This document shows positions 15,472 through 23,986 of a stretch of DNA of 35,848 bases, one piece after another. Origin of the DNA: Acidobacteriota bacterium (GTDB lineage: Bacteria > Acidobacteriota > Blastocatellia > Pyrinomonadales > Pyrinomonadaceae); NCBI GenBank assembly GCA_019639215.1, contig JAHBSH010000017.1:1-35848 (forward strand). Reading direction: 5' to 3'. The notes under the pieces were generated by a model that saw only the letters and a program-made list of their open reading frames with translations, was not told the DNA's origin and searched no databases. Numbering within the stretch: the first letter of the stretch is position 1; the number at the start of each line of letters is the position of its first letter. The position numbers and the translations under genes were made by a program.

Positions 15472-18400
15472 ATGTCGGAAGAAACGAGCGAAAACCAAAG
15501 TGAGATAACCGTTGAGGAATCGGCAGCTGAAGCGCCCGCTCCGAAAAAACGGCGCTTCCTTTCGCGGCGGCGAGTGCTGACGACACTTGCTGTTGTAGGA
15601 ATACTTTGTGTTCTTTTTGTTGTCTTCGGACTTGTTGCATACAGATACGGCGTCCTGGACACATATATCAAAGATCAGTTCGTCTCTAAGCTCTCTGACA
15701 TCGGAGTAGATTTCAGCACGGATTCGCTCAGGCTCACGGTTTCGCCGCTCGCCCTTGAGCTAAGGAATGCCACATTTAACGACAGGGTCTCCGGCGAAAA
15801 ACTCATCTTCATCCGCAGAGGCTATCTGGGACTGACGGTAACAGATCTGATGGCGTGGCAGCTAAGCCGCGAGATCAGCATTGACACAACTGAGATCGAT
15901 GGAGCCGAAGTTTGGGTAAAATTTGATGAGAACGGGCGGTCAAACTTCTCTAATCTGACCTTTATCGAAGAGGAAGGCGAATCCAGTATCAGCTTTCGAT
16001 ATACGTCAATGAAACTTCGCCTTACGGACAGCATTGTCCACGTCGGAGACGTTTCGCGAAAGATTTCCGGCGATGCAAACAACATCCAGGCATTCTTTGA
16101 ACCCGAGGACGCCGGTGTTCCCGACGATCAGAAAAATTACAAGTTCGAGGTCGCAACAACGAACTCGCGCTTTGTTTACGACGAAAGCGTCCTAAATGAG
16201 ATAAACATCCGGTCGAACGGATCTTTCAACCGCGAAGGTGCCAGGATATCGGAGCTTCGCATAGACACACCTGTCGGCACGTCGGCTCTTTCAGGAACAA
16301 TAACCGATTGGAGCCAGGTCATTTATGACCTGAACATCGAATCCACAGTTGACCTTACACAAACATCAATGACTTTTCCGCTTGGAACATCATTGAGCGG
16401 TATAGGCAACTTTAAGGGCAAGGTCAGCGGAAGCGGCGAAAACTACCGCATAGACGGCAGGATAGATTCAGAATCTCTGTCGGCTGACGGCATTTATCTA
16501 AAGGGAATAGATATTGAAGCTACCGTTGCCGGAACAAATTTGAACTATGATGCCAATGGCCGAGCCGTCGCCGAACTACTGACATTCGAAGACTTTCGTA
16601 TCGAATTTCCTAAGATAGTCGGCAATGTCCGCGGTACAGGTACTGATTTCCGCTGGGTGGGCGAACTTCAGGCAGCTTCGGCAAAATTCGGCAGTCTTGG
16701 AATGGCCGGGCTGTTTGTTTCTGACGCCGTTGCCGAACTCAAAGACAGAAAACTGTCAGCAACTGCCGGTAATGCGCGAACGCAAATGTTCTCAGTCGGG
16801 AACACTGAGATCGATAACCTTTCGACTGCCGGTTTGCGGCTTACCAGAGAAGGTGATGTGACCTCGCTTTCGGCTCCTTCGGCCCGTGCAGGAACTTTCC
16901 GAACAGAAGATTACGACATCCGAAATATCGAAGGTCGGGAACTGAAGGTTCGTGACGATCCGAATTCGACGACCATCGACATTGAAGGATTGAAAGCGGC
17001 TGAGGCAAATGCGAAGGGCACCAAGCTAAAAAACCTGACCGCTAAAGACTTTCGCTTTAAGGACACGCCGAATGCCATTGACCTTTCGGCAAATGATCTG
17101 CGTGCAGAGAGACTGGATGCCGACGGTACACGCATCGACGACCTCTATGCCGAAACGGTTACACTGAAAGATAATGCCGCTGAAACGGTCATTTATTCAA
17201 ACAAAACCCGTATCGCCAAGCTCGAAGCAGGCGGGGCCATTCTTGGCAGCCTTAACGTCGCCGGTGTCCGATTGACGATACGTCAGGGACGCGTTGAGGT
17301 AAGGTCTGAAGACATAGATGCGGGAACTGTTCAATTAGCAAGCTCGGACACCTTGCCCGAGGGAGGAACGCTTGAAGATGTAAAGATAGTCGCTCCGGTT
17401 TACGTCCTCGAAAGGTCGGGACGTTACCGTGCTTCAGCAGACATGAGTCTTGGCGGCGGCATCATCGGCAGCATACCTTTGGGAAATGCACGGGCGTTGG
17501 TAAGCGTGACGAATAATGGAGCGGAACTGAACGAACTTGTCGCAGAGGTAATGGAAGGCCGTGTTGAAGGCAACGGTACCATTGCTTTCTCAACAAAGGA
17601 TCGTTCGAATGTCAATGCGAATTTCACCGGCCTTGAGCTTTCAAAACTTATAGCGATGCAGGCCGGACGTGTATTTCCATTTGAAGGAACAACAGACGGT
17701 TCGGTTGATCTGTCCTTTGACGGCACTGACTTCTCTACTACCAGCGGAACGATAAAGGCAGGCATAACCGCCAATGCCGGAAGCGACAGTGAAGGGCGCA
17801 TTCCCGTGAATGGCACCGTCGAACTGGCGGCAGACATGGGACTTTTCAGCATTGACCGGGCACAGCTAAAAACAGAACGGTCAGAGCTATCCGCATCAGG
17901 CCGTTTCGATCTTCGGGAGGACCGATCAGATCTGAACATCGCCCTTGATTCTTCTGACGCCGAAGAGATCGACCGTCTTGTCCGAGTTCTGAACGTGTCG
18001 CCGACCCTTAACGAACAACTTGATACATTTCAGGTTCGGGTGGCGGGAGATCTAAAGTTTGACGGCAGGCTTACCGGTAACCTGACATCGCCTCTGATAG
18101 ACGGACAGGCATCTGTTGCGTCTGTTTCCTTGCGTGGACGCGAACTCGGCTCATTGAGCACAGAGATCAATGTCGGGACAACAGGCGTAACCGTGAAAAA
18201 TGGACGTCTTTCTGCTTCGGACAGCGGCAATGTCACATTTGCGGTAAATATCCCTTACAGCGGAACTAACAACATCTCTGTTGATGCTGAACTTTCAGAC
18301 GTAAATGCCGGCAGTTTACTCGCAGCTCTTCCGGTCGATCTTCCTGAAAATCTGCGTGATTTTACTGGAAGAACTTCGGGCACGATAGATCTTGAAGGCC

Positions 18401-20601
18401 TTCCGAACGAATCTCGCGGCGATGTGAATATATCGGCTTCGAACGGGACATTGGGCGGTCAGTCTTTCGACGGTTTTTCAGCCAACGCAGTTTTTTCCGG
18501 AACGCTTATCACTATCGAAAAAGCAGGCATTACTGCTGACGGCGGAGAATTGACCGCATCAGGCTACTACGATCACGGCACGTCCGTTTTCGACCTGAAA
18601 CTGGACGGCGACAACATACCGCTGCCGCTTCTGCTGTCCTTCCTGCCGCCGAGCGAAAGCATGCCGTCGATAACCGGCGTGACAAGGGTGAATGCGACCG
18701 CTCGCGGAAACGCGAACGACCCCGCGACATTTTTTGTGCAGTTTGACGGAGCCGCGGGTGATGTCGTCATCAACGAAAATCCTTTTGGTGAGATCACATT
18801 CAAGGGAAACACGGTGAACAGCCTGCTTACCGCCGACCTGACCGCAATGATGGAAGGCCGTCCGCAAACCTTCAGCGGTTCGGTGAACTTCGGCTCGCCC
18901 GATATGCCGTTCCGCGTTGAGCATGTGATGAGCCAAAGCCAGCTTGGGCCGTTCTTTGCCCTGCTTCCGCAGCTTCGCGGCATCGACATCAAAGGCGTCG
19001 GCACCGGAAAGGTCGAATTTGGCGGCAACCTTGCAAGCCGTAACGAGAAAGGCGAGGTGGTATATTCGGCGGCGGGGCTTTCGGGTTCGGCAAATTTCAG
19101 CCAGCTTTCGCTTCAGCTTCAGGACACGCCGCTTGTCGCTACCGAGCCTGTTGCAGTCCGTTTCAGCACCAGCGAGGTCGAATTTCAGAGCGTCCGTTTT
19201 TCCGGGGCCGGTTCAAACCTGACCATCGCCGGCACAAAGGCGCTGACGGATAACGGAATGAACAACCTGGCGATAGACGGCCGCATCAACCTTGCCATAC
19301 TCAACGTCTTTCCCGGTATTTCATCCGCTGACACTTTCTTTGCGGGATTTTCGACGGTTTCAATGAGGTTGTCGGGGATCAACAGGACCGCACGGCTTTC
19401 GGGAACGGCTAATCTGGAGAACGCCGCCGTCGCCGCATTTATCGGTGCCAGCCGCCTCAGCATGGATCGCTTGCAGGGCCGCGTCCTGTTCACGTCCAAT
19501 CAGGCCCAGATAGACAGCCTGACAGGTTATCTTGGCGGCGGTAAATTTACGGCAACGGGCGGCGCTCTGATCAATGACGACCTCAGCCTTGGCTCATATC
19601 GCGTTTCGGTTGTCGGCAGCAATGTGACAGTTCCGCTGCCTGAAAATTTTATCACCACGGGCGACGCCCGGCTTGATATTTCAGGGCGGCGGATCGGGAA
19701 CAACCTGACAACGCTTATAGCAGGAACCGTACTGGCCCGACGCAGCATTTACAGCGAGGACATAGATCTCGCAAATTTGATCAGCGGACGGCGCGAAGGC
19801 TCTCTTTCCGGAGGTGCTTCGACAGGCTTCGCCCCGCGCTTTGACCTTACAATATCCGGCCGCAACGCCCTAATAGTAAGGAACAACATCGCAGATCTGA
19901 CAGCATCAGCCGACCTGAGACTCACGGGAACAGCGACAAATCCGCAGATATCAGGACGCATAACAGCCAATAGCGGCACAGTATTTTTCAGGAAGGATCG
20001 TTATGATGTTCAGCGTGCGGTTGTCGAGTTTCCGCCAAACACGACCATTGAGCCGGTAGTTTTCCTTCAGGCAGAGACTGAGATACAAGGCTATCAAATA
20101 TTTGTAAATCTTTCCGGCTCGCTGACGGATACAGAGTCACTTAATTTCTCTGTTCGTTCCAGCCCTGCTCTGCCGCAGCAGGATGTCGTTTCGCTTGTAA
20201 CGACAGGCAGTCTTTCGAACACGGAATCAGGCATCCCGACACTTGCCTCGACCGGAATAAATACGGCGGCTGAGGTGCTGACGGATTCGATCATAAACGA
20301 ACCCGCTCGCCGTGCGACTGACAGGCTTTTTGGCCTGAATGTATTCGAAATAGACCCTATCATTTCGGGCGAAAGGCTAAACCCTTCTGCTCGTCTGACG
20401 GTCGGAAGACAGATAAACAACAATCTGCGCGTGACCTATTCAACAAATCTATCACAGGATCAAAATCAGGTGTTGGCATTGGAGTACAGGCTTTCGAACA
20501 AAATGTCGCTTATCGCGCAATACGAACAGCAATCGCTCAGCAATGTGACCCGCGAACGGAATAGTTTCAGTTTTGAAGTGCGTTTCAGGAGGCGTTTTTA
20601 G
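15472..20601 (+). CDS. TamB-like translocation and assembly module protein
   Basis: The 1709-residue protein is anchored by one N-terminal membrane span (about 35-60, TTLAVVGILCVLFVVFGLVA) after a short basic Arg-rich stretch. A very long periplasmic part of beta-strand repeats follows, ending in the DUF490/TamB domain (about 1370-1709: FFRKDRYDVQRAVVEFPPN, GERLNPSARLTVGRQINNNL, last residues FRRRF). TamB-family proteins form a hydrophobic taco that bridges the envelope and helps insert outer-membrane proteins or move phospholipids. E. coli TamB is about 1259 residues, so this one is long. Six tandem 36-residue units are visible at 407-623. The Omp85 partner starts 30 nt downstream, the reverse of the E. 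coli tamA-tamB order. Confidence 0.92.
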   Translation: MSEETSENQSEITVEESAAEAPAPKKRRFLSRRRVLTTLAVVGILCVLFVVFGLVAYRYGVLDTYIKDQFVSKLSDIGVDFSTDSLRLTVSPLALELRNATFNDRVSGEKLIFIRRGYLGLTVTDLMAWQLSREISIDTTEIDGAEVWVKFDENGRSNFSNLTFIEEEGESSISFRYTSMKLRLTDSIVHVGDVSRKISGDANNIQAFFEPEDAGVPDDQKNYKFEVATTNSRFVYDESVLNEINIRSNGSFNREGARISELRIDTPVGTSALSGTITDWSQVIYDLNIESTVDLTQTSMTFPLGTSLSGIGNFKGKVSGSGENYRIDGRIDSESLSADGIYLKGIDIEATVAGTNLNYDANGRAVAELLTFEDFRIEFPKIVGNVRGTGTDFRWVGELQAASAKFGSLGMAGLFVSDAVAELKDRKLSATAGNARTQMFSVGNTEIDNLSTAGLRLTREGDVTSLSAPSARAGTFRTEDYDIRNIEGRELKVRDDPNSTTIDIEGLKAAEANAKGTKLKNLTAKDFRFKDTPNAIDLSANDLRAERLDADGTRIDDLYAETVTLKDNAAETVIYSNKTRIAKLEAGGAILGSLNVAGVRLTIRQGRVEVRSEDIDAGTVQLASSDTLPEGGTLEDVKIVAPVYVLERSGRYRASADMSLGGGIIGSIPLGNARALVSVTNNGAELNELVAEVMEGRVEGNGTIAFSTKDRSNVNANFTGLELSKLIAMQAGRVFPFEGTTDGSVDLSFDGTDFSTTSGTIKAGITANAGSDSEGRIPVNGTVELAADMGLFSIDRAQLKTERSELSASGRFDLREDRSDLNIALDSSDAEEIDRLVRVLNVSPTLNEQLDTFQVRVAGDLKFDGRLTGNLTSPLIDGQASVASVSLRGRELGSLSTEINVGTTGVTVKNGRLSASDSGNVTFAVNIPYSGTNNISVDAELSDVNAGSLLAALPVDLPENLRDFTGRTSGTIDLEGLPNESRGDVNISASNGTLGGQSFDGFSANAVFSGTLITIEKAGITADGGELTASGYYDHGTSVFDLKLDGDNIPLPLLLSFLPPSESMPSITGVTRVNATARGNANDPATFFVQFDGAAGDVVINENPFGEITFKGNTVNSLLTADLTAMMEGRPQTFSGSVNFGSPDMPFRVEHVMSQSQLGPFFALLPQLRGIDIKGVGTGKVEFGGNLASRNEKGEVVYSAAGLSGSANFSQLSLQLQDTPLVATEPVAVRFSTSEVEFQSVRFSGAGSNLTIAGTKALTDNGMNNLAIDGRINLAILNVFPGISSADTFFAGFSTVSMRLSGINRTARLSGTANLENAAVAAFIGASRLSMDRLQGRVLFTSNQAQIDSLTGYLGGGKFTATGGALINDDLSLGSYRVSVVGSNVTVPLPENFITTGDARLDISGRRIGNNLTTLIAGTVLARRSIYSEDIDLANLISGRREGSLSGGASTGFAPRFDLTISGRNALIVRNNIADLTASADLRLTGTATNPQISGRITANSGTVFFRKDRYDVQRAVVEFPPNTTIEPVVFLQAETEIQGYQIFVNLSGSLTDTESLNFSVRSSPALPQQDVVSLVTTGSLSNTESGIPTLASTGINTAAEVLTDSIINEPARRATDRLFGLNVFEIDPIISGERLNPSARLTVGRQINNNLRVTYSTNLSQDQNQVLALEYRLSNKMSLIAQYEQQSLSNVTRERNSFSFEVRFRRRF
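16690..17340 (+). repeat. Six tandem 36-residue coding repeats inside the TamB-like gene
   Basis: Units begin at residues 407, 443, 480, 516, 552 and 588. Four are 36 residues, one is 37 and all line up on a G-x-x-hydrophobic-x-x-L-x-x-x-x-x-x-hydrophobic-x-D/R frame, for example GTKLKNLTAKDFRFKD and GTRIDDLYAETVTLKD. The DNA repeats are diverged, so this is protein-level periodicity. Confidence 0.7.
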
Positions 20602-20631
20602 AGCGGCCTTTGCCGGACAGAACAGTAAGAG

Positions 20632-23600
20632 ATGCTTCCTTTTGCAACAACATTGACCAATAAGTTTGTGAGCCGTCTGGCTCGTCGAATTGTTGCGCGA
20701 TTCTTCTCCTGTAGAATGCCGCTCTTGCTGCTAGCAACCGTACTATTAGCAACTCTCGCGTCGAACGCACAACAGTCATTCGAAGGCAGAAGGATCGAGG
20801 ATGTTTCCATCCAACTGGAAAGGCTCAGCTCAGATCCTGTCGCAGCAGAACCGTTCCTGCTGATAGCCGAACGCACCGTAGGTGAATACTTTTCTTCTGT
20901 CAAGATCCGCGATGCAATAGCGGGTATCTATGATACAAAGTTGGTTGAGTTTGTTGAGGTCAACGCTGCCGCTTCATCGGACGGCAGTGTCAATCTGATC
21001 TTTAAGATCAGGCCAAAGATCATTGCAAAGCGTGTCTCGGTGATAATTACCGATGCATTGGATAATTCCCTGACCGAATCAGAACTCCTGCTTCGCCTTG
21101 ACCTTCTTGATCCCGGAACGACCATTGACCAGTCTTTGCTTCAACGAAATGCCGACCTTGTCGTCGAGTATTTGCGCGAACGCGGCTTTTATCGAGCTGA
21201 GGCACGATATGAACAGCAGCCGGTACAGATAGGGAACGAGGTCGAAGTTGCCGTGACCTTTCGTGTAACAGCAGGGCCGCAGGCAAAGATCAGCGCATTC
21301 CAGATAAGTATTACCGGAGCTGAGACAGAAAAACTCCGCCGAGGTCTAAAGCTGACGCAAGGAGCCGGCTTTTCGCGGGAACAGCTTACGGCTGACCTTG
21401 AGAAAGTTCGAGAAAATCTTCAGAAAGAGGGATTTCTGGCTCCGACACTTGAAGAACCGCGGATCATTTATGACAGTGAGACCGATCAGGTTGAACTGAT
21501 GCTTACAGGCACTGCCGGACCGACCGTCGAGGTCGTTGTTGAGGCGGAACGAGATCGTGTTGGCAATAGCACGCAGCAGCGGCTGCTCCCGATAAAGCGT
21601 GATGGCACACTGGACTATGCCGCGATCATAGAAGGCGAAAGACGGCTGGAGAATCATTATCAGGAGCGTGGATATTTCTTTGTTGATGTCACAGCAGTTT
21701 GCTCTGTCGATCCTCCGCTGGAAGAATCTGATGCCGTAATATCGAACAACACTCCTTATGTTTGCTCAGCACTGACAAGCAATGACCTTTCCGGCAAAAA
21801 TGTAACTGTCACATATCAAGCCGACCTGAATCGCAGGCTGAAACTTATTGACATTAGGCTTCGCGGCGTTTCCCAGTTTGCCGCTGATGACATAAAAAGC
21901 GCACTTGGTTCACAGGAAGCAAATATTCTCGGCATAATTCCTTTGTTCGGTTATGGTCGCGGCTATACCAGCCAGCGCATACTTGATGAAGACGCCGCCA
22001 CCATTCGTTCGCTGCTTCGCGAACTCGGTTACCGTGACGCCGAAGTAAGGGTTAATCAGGGTGTTTCACTTGATGGTGAGAATTTGATCATTACCTTTGT
22101 GGTCGAGGAAGGTCCCGCAACAATAGTTTCCGATGTAACCATTGAAGGAAACACAGCGTTTTCTGACGCAGCCCTGATGTCTAAGCTACCGAATCTGAAA
22201 GGAACGAACTTTTCGATGGCCCGAGTCAGGAACGGGCAGCAGGCCCTTTCGGATTTCTATTCCAACGAAGGATATTTCGACGCAAATGTCACTTACTCCA
22301 TAGACCGCAGCGAGGCAGGCACCGAAGAGACATCTCCAAGATTCAAGATCATTTATACAGTTCAGAACGAAGGAAGGCCTGTCCGCATCGGAGATGTTCA
22401 CATTGCAGGAAACGTCAAAACCAAGGAAAAGGCAATACGTCGTGCCCTAGATTTTCGTAACGATGCCCTTTTAACTTCCGGTGGAATCTATAGAGGCGAA
22501 CAAAACCTTTATTCAACAGACGCATTCGAACGGGTCTCTATCAGAACTCGCCCGGCTGAGGATAAGCCCGATGGAGAGAAGGTGTATGACCTGCTGGTTG
22601 AGGTGGAAGAGCAAAAGCCAAGACTACTGCAATGGGGCGGCGGTTTTTCAACTGATCTTGGCCTTAGCGGCTTTGTCGACATTCGTCATCTGAACCTATT
22701 CGGCAGTTTGTGGCAGGGCGGCAGCAGGATACGCTGGAGCCAGCGTCAGCAGATCGTCGGGATCGATTTTGTCGATCCGCGTTTTATGCGTGACGGCGAA
22801 GGTCGATTTGCCCCGCTTACCATATCTGCTCAATATCAACGTGATTCTACAGTAACGCGTTTCTTCCGCTCTGCGTTTGATCGCGGAACATTCGGTATCG
22901 TGCAGCGACTGGACGAAGAAGGAAATCCTGTTGACGAGTTCGGAGCAGCGGCTGGTGATCCAACGCTTAATCGCCTAACATTTTCAGCAGAAACGAACAA
23001 GACCATCAGCCTGAAAGATCGTAGCATCTTGTTCTTTAAATATAGGTTCGAGCATGTCCGCCTGGCAAATATTCAAAGTTTGCTGATAAAAGAACTGCTT
23101 GAACCGGACGACCGCATACGGATATCCGGCTTTGGAGCGACCTTTGTCCGCGATACACGCAGACGCTGCGGCATTGAATATACAGTATTGGACATCATCG
23201 CACGCGGCGAACCGGGCGAACCTTGCCGATACAATGCCAGCGACCCGACGGACGGTGATTATCTCACCGCCGAGTATAATGTTTCCATCCCGACATTGGG
23301 AGCAAATATCGGCTTTCACAAGTTTCAGGCCTCTTACAACTATTACTACACCTTCCCAAGGTTAAAGAACACTACAATCGCGGCAAGAGGCATTCTCGGG
23401 CTGGCAAGTGTTTTCTCACGCTCGCACGTACCTGCTTCGTCTCTTCTTCCTGATATTGAAAAGACGCTCCCGATCAGCGAAAGATTCTTTGCCGGCGGCG
23501 GCAACACTCTTCGGGGTTTTGAGTTTGAGTCTGCCGGGCCTCGCGTTGTGATCGATCCGCAGGGAACCTTTCACAACAGTGACGGCGAACCGGTAACACT

Positions 23601-23973
23601 GGATCCTTTTACGATACCGCTTGGCGGAAACGCTCTGGCAATGGTGAATATCGAGGCTCGCGTTCCCGTATCAAAGTCTGTGAGAATGGTCGGATTTTAT
23701 GACGGAGGGAATGTGTTTAGACGGGTAGGAGACCTCTTCAAGCCTACTACTGTTCCTGATTCTGATATTATTCGACGAAACCTCAATGCAAAATGGACAC
23801 ATACCGTAGGCATCGGCCTAAGGCTTAAAACACCCATTGGCGGCGAGTTTGGTATCGATTATGGTTATCTTCTAAAGCCGCCAACATTTCTGATCCCGCA
23901 GGACATCGGCCCTCCGGCCACCCTTCGCTTAAAGCAGGGCCAGCTTCATTTCAGGTTTTCGCAAGCTTTCTAA
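20632..23973 (+). CDS. Omp85 (BamA/TamA) outer-membrane protein with about seven POTRA repeats
   Basis: The 1113-residue protein has a signal peptide (hydrophobic core LLLLATVLLATLASNAQQ, about 31-48, after a long basic n-region). POTRA-like repeats lie at roughly 50-128, 130-215, 217-297, 298-400, 402-495, 496-583 and 584-663. Typical strands and helices are visible, for example VVEYLRERGFYRAEARYE and ALSDFYSNEGYFDANVTY. The barrel runs from about 665 to the C-terminal F and carries the loop-6 signature RFFAGGGNTLRGFEFES near residue 950. TamA has three POTRAs and BamA five. Coupling to the TamB-like gene 30 nt upstream suggests the TAM partner, but a BamA role cannot be excluded. ATG 20716 is an alternative start giving a shorter signal peptide. 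Confidence 0.92.
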   Translation: MLPFATTLTNKFVSRLARRIVARFFSCRMPLLLLATVLLATLASNAQQSFEGRRIEDVSIQLERLSSDPVAAEPFLLIAERTVGEYFSSVKIRDAIAGIYDTKLVEFVEVNAAASSDGSVNLIFKIRPKIIAKRVSVIITDALDNSLTESELLLRLDLLDPGTTIDQSLLQRNADLVVEYLRERGFYRAEARYEQQPVQIGNEVEVAVTFRVTAGPQAKISAFQISITGAETEKLRRGLKLTQGAGFSREQLTADLEKVRENLQKEGFLAPTLEEPRIIYDSETDQVELMLTGTAGPTVEVVVEAERDRVGNSTQQRLLPIKRDGTLDYAAIIEGERRLENHYQERGYFFVDVTAVCSVDPPLEESDAVISNNTPYVCSALTSNDLSGKNVTVTYQADLNRRLKLIDIRLRGVSQFAADDIKSALGSQEANILGIIPLFGYGRGYTSQRILDEDAATIRSLLRELGYRDAEVRVNQGVSLDGENLIITFVVEEGPATIVSDVTIEGNTAFSDAALMSKLPNLKGTNFSMARVRNGQQALSDFYSNEGYFDANVTYSIDRSEAGTEETSPRFKIIYTVQNEGRPVRIGDVHIAGNVKTKEKAIRRALDFRNDALLTSGGIYRGEQNLYSTDAFERVSIRTRPAEDKPDGEKVYDLLVEVEEQKPRLLQWGGGFSTDLGLSGFVDIRHLNLFGSLWQGGSRIRWSQRQQIVGIDFVDPRFMRDGEGRFAPLTISAQYQRDSTVTRFFRSAFDRGTFGIVQRLDEEGNPVDEFGAAAGDPTLNRLTFSAETNKTISLKDRSILFFKYRFEHVRLANIQSLLIKELLEPDDRIRISGFGATFVRDTRRRCGIEYTVLDIIARGEPGEPCRYNASDPTDGDYLTAEYNVSIPTLGANIGFHKFQASYNYYYTFPRLKNTTIAARGILGLASVFSRSHVPASSLLPDIEKTLPISERFFAGGGNTLRGFEFESAGPRVVIDPQGTFHNSDGEPVTLDPFTIPLGGNALAMVNIEARVPVSKSVRMVGFYDGGNVFRRVGDLFKPTTVPDSDIIRRNLNAKWTHTVGIGLRLKTPIGGEFGIDYGYLLKPPTFLIPQDIGPPATLRLKQGQLHFRFSQAF

Positions 23974-23986
23974 CGTATGGGTTTTC

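Noticed and set aside
15822..20423. Many minus-strand open frames inside the TamB-like gene
   Set aside because: All are Arg/Ser/Pro-rich shadows of the long real gene and carry no signals.
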